Part shown: one piece after another, positions 17,153 to 23,449 of the stretch
Layout of the letters: each line of letters opens with the position of its first letter
Position numbering within the stretch: the stretch's first letter is position 1
Source: Myxococcota bacterium
Lineage (GTDB): Bacteria; Myxococcota_A; UBA796
DNA: 38,580 nt
Direction of reading: 5' to 3'
NCBI GenBank assembly: GCA_029251165.1
Contig: JAQXDW010000101.1
Location: forward strand, 1 to 38,580
Translations under genes and position numbers: made by a program
The notes under the pieces: generated by a model
What the model was told of the DNA's origin: nothing
The model's database searches: none
What the model saw: the letters and a program-made list of their open reading frames with translations, nothing else

Positions 17153-17454
17153 ATGAATCTGGAGAATCAGACAGGAGTAGACACGCTCGCAGTCCCGCTC
17201 AGCGTAGCGCGGGTGGTGATCATCGATCGTCTCGATCGGGAGTCCCTCGACCCGGCCGCAGAGAAGCGCGCATCGCTCGATGTTCATGCGCCCTCGACGT
17301 CATCGGCAACGCCACGCTCCGCGCCGACGTGCTCCGCCAGGCCAGCGTCCTGAACGACACGGCGCTCCCCGCAGAGAGCATCACGATTCCCGACACCAAG
17401 CCGGACAGCTACCGAGACACAGCGGACGCCTCAGAGGGCTCCGAGGACGGCTGA
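17153..17454 (+). pseudogene. Small gene with apparent frameshift near 17290
   Basis: ATG 17153 opens a frame with good codon use (MNLENQTGVDTLAVPLSVAR, then VVIIDRLDRESLDPAAEKRA). Around 17285-17293 the coding signature moves to the -1 frame, which continues LDVIGNATLRADVLRQASV and ends with ...ASEGSEDG at TGA 17454; its third positions are nearly all G or C. Joined, the product would be about 100 residues. Either a base is missing or gained in the sequence or genome, or the shift is programmed; I see no classic slippery heptamer with certainty. GGGGAAGGAG (17124-17133) is upstream but some 20 nt from the ATG. The 3' end overlaps the convergent gene by 46 bp. Product unknown. Confidence 0.5.
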
Positions 17455-17912
17455 CCACGCCGCCACACGACCCCCGCAAGGATCGCCAGCGGAATCGCCA
17501 GGGGCACGGTGGCCTCGCTGCCGATGAGTCCCAGCTCGAAGGCGTGGAGCGAGAACGGGAACAGCACTGGATAGCCGACTCCGAGGTGAGACTGCAGCAG
17601 ATCAACGGCCATGTGCAGCAGCATGCCGCCGAGCAGATTGAGGAACACACCGCGACGATGCTCTGCGACAAACAGCAGGCTGATGGCGTAGGACGACAGC
17701 AGCATTCCAGCGGGGGTGTGCAGGGGATCCCAGCCGTAGATCAGCAGCGAGGGGACCTCGACCACCACCCGGGCTGCGCTGCAGACCATCGAGGGCAGCC
17801 GGGAGAGCAGGTCCGGCAGGAGCGTCCCAGCGATGAACACCGCGGTGTGGCGGCGGGCGGTCACGGACTTCAGCAGCAGCCCGACCGCCGCATGGGTCAC
17901 CAGATCAGCCAC
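17409..17912 (-). CDS. Membrane protein, YdjM-like metal-dependent hydrolase family
   Basis: 167 residues from GTG 17912, overlapping the upstream stop by 8 nt. It starts VADLVTHAAVGLLLK, then FIAGTLLPDLLSRLP, DPLHTPAGMLL and GMLLHMAVDLLQSH. The spaced His/Asp residues (TH, LPD, LHTP, LHMAVD) within hydrophobic helices match the pattern of PF04307-type integral membrane proteins, called metal-dependent hydrolases. The motif PFSLHAFELGLIG follows, then a last helix and a polar Ser-rich tail. Catalysis has not been shown for most members. It is the last gene of the SPFH operon. Confidence 0.65.
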   Translation of the reverse strand: MADLVTHAAVGLLLKSVTARRHTAVFIAGTLLPDLLSRLPSMVCSAARVVVEVPSLLIYGWDPLHTPAGMLLSSYAISLLFVAEHRRGVFLNLLGGMLLHMAVDLLQSHLGVGYPVLFPFSLHAFELGLIGSEATVPLAIPLAILAGVVWRRGQPSSEPSEASAVSR

Positions 17913-18351
17913 GCTCGGTGATCCCCCCGTCCCGCAAGGTGAATGCCAGCGGAGCCGCGATGAGGGCAGCGAGCAGGGCGACGATGCCCAGCGCCTTCTT
18001 GTGCACGCGCAGCGTGTGGTGGTGGCGCTCGGTCTGGACCGCGACGCGATCCTCCGCACGGAAGGTCGCTCGGATGCTGACGGTCATGCCTGCTGCGAGC
18101 CCCTCGGTGTCGCCCTGAACGGGAATGTCTCGGATGACCTTGGAGATGGCGTAGCGATCCGGTCCGTCGATTCGCGTGACGGTGTAGATCGGAAAGACCA
18201 GCGTCTTTCCGTCGTGTGCCTCCGGCTCAGAGACGCAGACCCGCCAGCCGAACGGGAGGTGATCGGCGTAGTGGGTATAGCGGGCGGCGAGCAGCACCAG
18301 CAGGAGCAGCGCAGCCGAGAGCTTCAGCCAGCGATGTCGATCGGAGAGCAC
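17905..18351 (-). CDS. Small two-helix membrane protein in SPFH operon
   Basis: 148 residues from GTG 18351, preceded directly by a purine-rich GGGGAGGGG. It has an N-terminal membrane helix (residues about 9-24, LSAALLLLVLLAARY), an 85-residue middle part with beta-prone segments (KTLVFPIYTVTRIDGPDRY, GMTVSIRATFRAEDRVAV) resembling an OB-like or NfeD-like external domain, and a C-terminal helix (ALGIVALLAALIAAPLAF). NfeD-type OB proteins commonly pair with SPFH proteins, so this topology suits the operon. Sequence alone does not prove NfeD membership. Confidence 0.6.
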   Translation of the reverse strand: MLSDRHRWLKLSAALLLLVLLAARYTHYADHLPFGWRVCVSEPEAHDGKTLVFPIYTVTRIDGPDRYAISKVIRDIPVQGDTEGLAAGMTVSIRATFRAEDRVAVQTERHHHTLRVHKKALGIVALLAALIAAPLAFTLRDGGITERG

Positions 18352-18392
18352 CCCCTCCCCTACCCCACTGCAGACCCCCTCGCCGCCGGACG

Positions 18393-19394
18393 CTACTTCG
18401 TCGCCTGGACCATGCCATAGGTCTGGAGCAGCTGGTTCATGTCGGTGGTGCGCAGGTCCATGCCGCCGGTCGGCACGAAGATGATGTGCTTGTCCTTGAG
18501 GGACTCCGCGACCTCCAGCTTCACGAGGTTGCGACCACCAGAGCCCGCGAGGGCCTTGGCCTTCTCGGCGATGCCCTGGGCACGGTTGGAGCGCTCAGAG
18601 AGGATGGCCAGGGCCTGACGCTCGCGCTCGAAGTAGACCGCATCTGCGGAGATCTGCCGCTTAGAGGCCGCTCCGCGTGCGGTCTCGATGGTCTGCTGGA
18701 CCTGCCCCTTGGCGACCTCCAGCTCCCGACGCATCTGCTCACGAGCAGCCTCGGTCTCACTGGACAGCCGCGAGGCGTCCTGCTCGGCGACCTTCTTGTC
18801 TCGAATGATCTGCTCGTAGCGGTCATTGAACTTGTGCTCACCGAGGAGCACCTGCTTGATGATGATGCCCTCGGGCGCCAGGTAGTGCTCCAGTACAGCG
18901 GCGGCTTCCTCGGCCTTCTTGAACCGGATCTGGGCATCGTAGTACTGCTCAGAGGGCAGCTCATTGAGGACGTCGCGGATGACCGTGCGGGAGACCGGAC
19001 GGACCAGACGCTCACGGACCGCTGCGGTGTTCGGGCCGACAAACTGGACGAGGTAGCTCGCCTTCATCGGATCGATACCCCAGGCAACCGTGACATCGAC
19101 GTTGATGTCGTTTCCGTCGATGGTCTTGAACTGGAGCGCGTCGTCTCCGCTGCGATCACCGGTGTTGGAGTCGCGAGTCATAACGAGGTTCTGAAGTGCG
19201 GTGTCGAAGACGTACCAGTCGTTGATGATCGGCGGGAAGAAGTAGGTCGCGCCAGGCAGGTAGACGTCTGGGACGACGCCCTTGCCCTCAAACAGCCCGA
19301 CCTTCGCAACCCGGACGCCGATCTCCGTGGAGTCTGTGGAGTGCGGCGCGCAGCCCACCGCGAGCAAGGACAGAAGCAATGCGAGTCGGCTCAT
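18393..19394 (-). CDS. SPFH/Band 7 lipoprotein
   Basis: 333 residues. The leader MSRLALLLSLLAVGC is a lipoprotein signal with Cys15. The +2 residue is Ala, not Asp, so by the enterobacterial +2 rule the protein would go to the outer membrane. Residues about 25-190 are an SPFH/prohibitin domain (EIGVRVAKVGLFEGKGVVPD, LPGATYFFPP, LQFKTIDGNDINVDVTVAW). A long charged coiled coil follows (IIRDKKVAEQDASRLSSETE and on), then a C-terminal segment IIFVPTGGMDLR like the prohibitin VPTG end. SPFH proteins form ring or cage assemblies that organise membranes and control proteases such as FtsH. It starts 1 nt after the stop of the membrane-anchored SPFH gene. Confidence 0.88.
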   Translation of the reverse strand: MSRLALLLSLLAVGCAPHSTDSTEIGVRVAKVGLFEGKGVVPDVYLPGATYFFPPIINDWYVFDTALQNLVMTRDSNTGDRSGDDALQFKTIDGNDINVDVTVAWGIDPMKASYLVQFVGPNTAAVRERLVRPVSRTVIRDVLNELPSEQYYDAQIRFKKAEEAAAVLEHYLAPEGIIIKQVLLGEHKFNDRYEQIIRDKKVAEQDASRLSSETEAAREQMRRELEVAKGQVQQTIETARGAASKRQISADAVYFERERQALAILSERSNRAQGIAEKAKALAGSGGRNLVKLEVAESLKDKHIIFVPTGGMDLRTTDMNQLLQTYGMVQATK

Positions 19395-19395
19395 T

Positions 19396-20424
19396 TCACC
19401 ACCCCCGGATCAGTTGGTCGAGGTCGAGCGGGTTCACGCCGCCGTCCCCATCCGTTGGAACCACGATTACCTGGGCGCCGTTGAGCACCTCAGCCATCTC
19501 CAGGCCGACCATGTTGCTGGCACCAGAGACCTGGAGCGCGTTGTTCTCCAGGCGGGTGCCCTTTGCCTCAGCCAGGGAGACGAGCAGCTCGCCCTCCGAG
19601 ACCTTCTGGCGGTAGTAGAGGTCGCCCTCAGCGGTGATCTTGGTGACCTCCGCCCGCCCACGCTCCTTCTCCACCTCAATCAGCGCGGTTCCTTCAGCGA
19701 GCACCCGGTTCTTCTCGGCCTCTCGGGAAGCCGCGACAGCCTCCGCGCGGTTCTTGAAGACGGTCTGGTCCTGAATCTTGCGCTGCTCGATGGCGTCCTG
19801 ATAGCGCTGGTCGTAGGTGTAGTGGCGGACCATGAGGTGCCAGATCTCGATCCCGAGCTCCTCGACATCTTCTCCGAGCTGCTGGCGAGCCTGGTCGGCA
19901 GCCTTCAGGCGACGCTCCCCCTGGTAGAACTCCTCGGCGTTGAGTCGGCCGAGGTTCTGGCGGAGGAACTTGTCTGACCGCGGGATCATGACTGAGGTCT
20001 TGTAGAGGTCACCCGGGCCGATCTCACGAATGAGGGTGAACGGGTCGACGATTCGGTAGGCAATGGTGACGTCGACGGTGACGTTGTAGCCCTCAGAGGT
20101 CTGGATCCGGATGGGGTTGGAGACCACGGCATCCTCAGACGCCGACACGCCCTCGTTGAATTCGAGGAGCTGGATGTCGCGAGGGAAGGTGTGCAGGCGC
20201 TCATAGCCCGGCATGACGAAGTGAAGTCCTGGCCCATAGATGTCTTCCTGGATGCCCTTGTTGGGACCGAGGTAGATCTGGCGAACAGCCAGCTCATCGG
20301 GCTTGATGTAGGTGGTGAGCGTGGCGTAGAGCATCAGCCCACCGATCAGGATGAAGGCGACAGCGCCCAACCCGACCAGTCGCTTGCCCTGACCACGCGC
20401 AGCGATCTTGATCTTTGTGCTCAT
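19396..20424 (-). CDS. SPFH/Band 7 membrane protein (HflK/prohibitin-like)
   Basis: 342 residues. One N-terminal membrane helix (residues about 15-35, KRLVGLGAVAFILIGGLMLY) is followed by an SPFH domain (ELAVRQIYLGPNKGI, YGPGLHFVMPGYERLHTFPR, GYNVTVDVTIAYRIVDP), an alpha-helical coiled coil rich in Glu/Arg/Ala (residues about 170-285), and an end with VIVVPTDG. This matches HflK/HflC-type architecture in length and order. It is expected to oligomerise with its neighbour, facing the periplasm. AAAAGGAG lies upstream, and the ATG overlaps the previous stop (ATGA). Confidence 0.88.
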   Translation of the reverse strand: MSTKIKIAARGQGKRLVGLGAVAFILIGGLMLYATLTTYIKPDELAVRQIYLGPNKGIQEDIYGPGLHFVMPGYERLHTFPRDIQLLEFNEGVSASEDAVVSNPIRIQTSEGYNVTVDVTIAYRIVDPFTLIREIGPGDLYKTSVMIPRSDKFLRQNLGRLNAEEFYQGERRLKAADQARQQLGEDVEELGIEIWHLMVRHYTYDQRYQDAIEQRKIQDQTVFKNRAEAVAASREAEKNRVLAEGTALIEVEKERGRAEVTKITAEGDLYYRQKVSEGELLVSLAEAKGTRLENNALQVSGASNMVGLEMAEVLNGAQVIVVPTDGDGGVNPLDLDQLIRGW

Positions 20425-21032
20425 CGAAGCGTCTGCTCCTTTTGCCGAGTCCGGGCGGCCTCGACCTTGTCGCGGGCAGCCTGGAGGCGTTCGTCTGTGA
20501 AAATGTCGTCGTCAATAAAGCGGTCCAGCTCATCTTGAATTCGCCCCATGTCGTCGACCGCATCCTGGAGCACGCCCGCGTACTGGCGGCGATGATACCA
20601 AGCTCTAATCTCAGGAAGTGCGGGTACGAATAGGGAAAAAATGAACAGGACTATGGTGATGGGGTGGTGCAGGAGGCGCTCGATGACCACGGCCGCCATC
20701 AGCATGCCGCCGGTTGCCATGACCCGTGCCAGCGGATCCCCCTGTCGCCAGGCACCATAGCCCGCTGCTTCCAGGGCATTGTGGGCCACTGCGAGCCGCA
20801 CATACCGGGGGAGAAAGGTCTCCAGCAGCTCTCGTCGGAGCATCTCACTCCACTGTGTGCCGGGCATGATGCGATCGTGCTCTGCGATGACGAGATCGAG
20901 GGTCTCGTTGGCGATGCGCGTCATGCCTTCACGTGCTGCATCCGGCTGCCCCATCCAGGTACGACGTGCGCCCTCCAGCCGCTCGACGAGGCTCGCGGCG
21001 ACTGTGTCCAGTCGGTATGGAGTGGGAGGCAT
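20421..21032 (-). CDS. Membrane protein of unknown function, first gene of SPFH operon
   Basis: 203 residues. The N-terminal half is soluble and helical (ARRTWMGQPDAAREGMTRIA, WSEMLRRELLETFLPRYV). Two hydrophobic segments follow: DPLARVMATGGMLMAAVVIE (near 98-117) and PITIVLFIFSLFVPALPEI (near 123-141). A basic, coiled-coil-like tail (RIQDELDRFIDDDIFTDERL, then ARDKVEAARTRQKEQ) suggests protein contacts in the cytosol. I recognise no family. Its ATGA overlap with the SPFH gene and shared strand imply a joint role, perhaps as a cytoplasmic adaptor to the cage. Confidence 0.7.
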   Translation of the reverse strand: MPPTPYRLDTVAASLVERLEGARRTWMGQPDAAREGMTRIANETLDLVIAEHDRIMPGTQWSEMLRRELLETFLPRYVRLAVAHNALEAAGYGAWRQGDPLARVMATGGMLMAAVVIERLLHHPITIVLFIFSLFVPALPEIRAWYHRRQYAGVLQDAVDDMGRIQDELDRFIDDDIFTDERLQAARDKVEAARTRQKEQTLR

Positions 21033-21097
21033 GTGGCGAGGTTAGCAGATGGGAGGGTTGCCTGTTTTTTGAGGCCAGGATAACCGTCCGGGACTCT

Positions 21098-21173
21098 GGA
21101 CGATTAACTCAGAGGCTAGAGTGCTGCCTTCACACGGCAGAAGTCACTGGTTCAAATCCAGTATCGTCCACCA
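21098..21173 (+). tRNA. tRNA-Val (anticodon CAC)
   Basis: A complete cloverleaf can be folded by eye: acceptor GGACGAT (21098-21104) pairs with ATCGTCC (21163-21169), D stem ACTC/GAGT with an 8-nt loop containing GG, anticodon stem CTGCC/GGCAG around loop TTCACAC with anticodon CAC at 21131-21133, variable region AAGTC, and T arm ACTGG-TTCAAAT-CCAGT. The discriminator is A and CCA (21171-21173) is encoded. CAC reads GUG codons, so valine. A TTGCCT...GGATAAC promoter-like pair lies 14-40 bp upstream, with a GC-rich discriminator (CCGTCCGGG). Confidence 0.95.
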
Positions 21174-21179
21174 CCTCAG

Positions 21180-21212
21180 CCCCCTCGTCGCACCAGCGAC
21201 GAGGGGGTTCTT
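21180..21212 (+). terminator. Strong hairpin terminator after tRNA-Val
   Basis: CCCCCTCGTCGC (21180-21191), loop ACCA, and GCGACGAGGGGG (21196-21207) form a perfect 12-bp stem. It is followed by TTCTT. It begins 7 nt after the tRNA CCA end, so the tRNA is probably a single-gene transcript. Confidence 0.9.
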
Positions 21213-21538
21213 CGTATCGGACTCAGCCGGATCGCGCGGGACACTCCGACCGGGTGATCTGCGGAGTCGCACGCAACTCGCGCGGCACCACAGCGAGCGG
21301 CGATCGAATTCGAGGCCCGAGCAGCCCTGGACAGAGCGTCGCCAGGCGTACGGGATCTGGGCGAGCCTCGCCAGATCGTGGTGCCAGGTGGTGATGCCGT
21401 CGAAGCAGAGCGCCGGTGATGTTCAGAGAGACACCATGCATCGTGTACATGACCCCATGAAGTACATGACCGTAGCAACAGGTCTGTGGGAAACCTACAT
21501 TCCTGGAGCGTGATGAGACGCACATCCTGGAGTCAACA
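21213..21538. other. 326-bp region without a convincing gene
   Basis: Between the tRNA terminator and the NmrA-like gene there are open frames on both strands, but none has a ribosome site, a recognisable domain or consistent codon bias. GGAG at 21527-21530 belongs to the next gene. I see no copy of the tRNA 3' end nearby, so no evidence for an integrated element. Confidence 0.5.
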
Positions 21539-22207
21539 ATGTCCAATGCCCACCTCCAAGTCGCCGTCTTCGGAGCCACTGGTGGGACCGGATCCCTGGT
21601 CCTGCAGCAGGCCCTCGATGCCGGTCATCACGTGACCGCGCTCGTGCGCACGCCGGCCAAGCTGACCGTGTCCCATCCGAACCTCGTCGTCGTGCATGGC
21701 TCGGTCTTCGACCGCAGCGCGGTCGAGCAGACAGTGCGCGGCGCAGACACCGTCATCTGCGCCCTGGGCGCCCCTCCCAGAAGCAAGGAGCGACTGCGCG
21801 AGCGGGGGACGCAGTTCGTGGTCGACGCCATGGTGGCCGCGGGCGTGCGACGCCTCGTGGTGCAGTCGTCCCACGGCATCGCAGAGACCCGCTCCGAGCT
21901 GCCATGGCTCATGCGCTGGGTCATCGTGCCCTTCTACTTGAAGGGGGTCTTCGCTGACCACGAGCGCCAGGAGGACGTGGTTCGGGCCTCCGACCTGGGA
22001 TGGACGATCGTTCGCCCCCCTCACCTGTCCGACGGTCCCCCTGCAGCCGAGGTCGCCTACGGGCCCAGCTATGACCCCGCCCGAATGACGATGAGCATCG
22101 CTCGAGCCGATGTGGCTCGACTCATGCTCGAAGTGGCGTCGGATTCCTCCCACGCGCGAAAGACCCTGGTGGTGGCGGCCGCGCAGCCCCAGACGGTGGC
22201 GGCATGA
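21539..22207 (+). CDS. NAD(P)-binding NmrA/epimerase-like protein
   Basis: 222 residues. It begins VAVFGATGGTGSLVL, the nucleotide-binding loop (GATGGTG) of atypical SDRs such as NmrA, BVR-B and NAD(P)H-binding PF13460. ADTVICALG and VRRLVVQSSHGI are the usual later strands, followed by GWTIVRPPHLSDG. There is no YxxxK pair, as is common for this group, so it may be a redox sensor or a flavin/quinone reductase-like enzyme. GGAG is 8 nt upstream of the ATG. Its stop overlaps the DUF1772 gene (ATGA), and that in turn overlaps the next, giving a coupled three-gene operon. Confidence 0.82.
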   Translation: MSNAHLQVAVFGATGGTGSLVLQQALDAGHHVTALVRTPAKLTVSHPNLVVVHGSVFDRSAVEQTVRGADTVICALGAPPRSKERLRERGTQFVVDAMVAAGVRRLVVQSSHGIAETRSELPWLMRWVIVPFYLKGVFADHERQEDVVRASDLGWTIVRPPHLSDGPPAAEVAYGPSYDPARMTMSIARADVARLMLEVASDSSHARKTLVVAAAQPQTVAA

Positions 22208-22695
22208 CTGGCATGGCCATGCCGCTCGCCCTGGCCACCGGCGCTGTTGCTGCTGGCGTCAGCTCCGGGATGATGCTCGCATTCTCGGCCGGTACCATGC
22301 GGGGTCTGTCCCGCCTGCCCGAGGCTGAAGCGGTACGGGCGATGCAGGCCATCAACGTCTCGGTCATCAACCCGCTCTTCCTGGGCGTGTTCATCGGGAC
22401 AGGCCCGCTCCTGGTGGCCCTGTCTGGCATCGACCTGTACGGCGGCAGCCCCAATCGCTACCTGCTTGCTGCGACCCTCGTCTATGTCGTCGGTGTGGTC
22501 GCCGTGACCATCCTGGGCAATGTGCCCCTCAATGACCGCCTCGCCGCTGTCGATACCACAACGATGGGGCCTGGAACCTGGGATGGCTACGCAGGAGCCT
22601 GGTTACGCTACAACCACACCCGGGCCCTGGCTGGTGCTGTCGCATCCGGTCTGCTCACGCTCGCTCTGCTCGCGCCGTCCCCGGGGAGCCCATGA
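22204..22695 (+). CDS. DUF1772 (anthrone oxygenase-like) membrane protein
   Basis: 163 residues with four membrane helices. The core features of DUF1772 are present: an early AGVSSGMMLAFS helix, AMQAINVSVINPLFLGVF, and GNVPLNDRLA followed by W-x3-Y-x5-WLRYNHTRALAG. The family includes fungal anthrone oxygenases, which act without cofactor, but most bacterial members are uncharacterised. It lies between an NAD(P)-binding protein and another membrane protein, both by 4-nt overlaps, suggesting a joint redox or quinone-related function. Confidence 0.82.
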   Translation: MTGMAMPLALATGAVAAGVSSGMMLAFSAGTMRGLSRLPEAEAVRAMQAINVSVINPLFLGVFIGTGPLLVALSGIDLYGGSPNRYLLAATLVYVVGVVAVTILGNVPLNDRLAAVDTTTMGPGTWDGYAGAWLRYNHTRALAGAVASGLLTLALLAPSPGSP

Positions 22696-23066
22696 TCATC
22701 CCGATCGCTGCAGGACTGTACATCGCCCTCATCCTGGGTGTCGTCGCGTTCCACGTCGCCTTGATCGCCGGCGCACCCTGGGGGTATCTGACCCAGGGAG
22801 GGCAGCACCGAGGGCGCCTGCCCCTCCGAAATCGGGTAGCTGCGGGCGTCTCCATCGCCCTGCTGCTGTGCATGGGAGCAGCGATCGCCTCGACCGCTGG
22901 ATTCGCGCCATCCGCGCCCGCGTGGATCGGATGGGCGACCGTTGGCGTTCAGGCGCTGTCGACGCTGGCCAACTGGGCAACGACGTCCGCACCAGAGCGG
23001 CGTCTGTGGGCCCCCATCAACACTGTGATGCTCGCCGCAGCGCTCTGCGTGGTCACGCAGGCATGA
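22692..23066 (+). CDS. Four-helix membrane protein of unknown function
   Basis: 124 residues with predicted helices near 5-27, 48-66, 75-92 and 106-123, and short basic loops (GGQHRGRLPLRNR; TSAPERRLWAP). GGGGAG lies just upstream and the ATG overlaps the previous stop. I recognise no motif for catalysis. The arrangement is typical of small helper membrane proteins. It closes the three-gene operon; a 383-bp gap follows. Confidence 0.65.
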   Translation: MIIPIAAGLYIALILGVVAFHVALIAGAPWGYLTQGGQHRGRLPLRNRVAAGVSIALLLCMGAAIASTAGFAPSAPAWIGWATVGVQALSTLANWATTSAPERRLWAPINTVMLAAALCVVTQA

Positions 23067-23449
23067 GCACGCGGACGCCAGCGCAGTCAGCGCGGTGAAT
23101 TCACACCAGCGGCCTCTTCAGTCGCGCCCCCCAATCTTGCCCGTGCTGAAGGGAGCTGTGGAAGCGATTCTCTCCGCTGTGCCGGGCAGGAGGGCGGCTT
23201 CACCAATCGATAGAGCATGGCTCATTGCCGTCCCTTGAGTTTGGCGCTCAACAACAGCGCGAGGCGTGCCGACAGAGCGCCTCTCCAGCGCCCCGGTGCT
23301 CATCAGAGTGGCACCGCGATGAGCGCGGCATGGTGCAGCACCGCATGCGGCTCGGGGCATCAGCAGAGACGCACGTACCATCTGAGCGGTCCCTGCGGGG
23401 CTCCGGATGCCACTGGGCCAGATGCCCCGCGCCAGGATAGGCGGACTTC
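23067..23449. other. 383-bp region without a convincing gene
   Basis: Open frames on both strands here are short and lack ribosome sites or recognisable sequence. It presumably holds the promoter of the M13 peptidase gene, but I cannot point to clear -35/-10 boxes. No strong hairpin is visible after the upstream operon. Confidence 0.45.

Noticed and set aside
21213..21538. Possible integrated element downstream of tRNA-Val
   Set aside because: No integrase, no repeat of the tRNA 3' end and no transposase match; the tRNA is followed by its own terminator.
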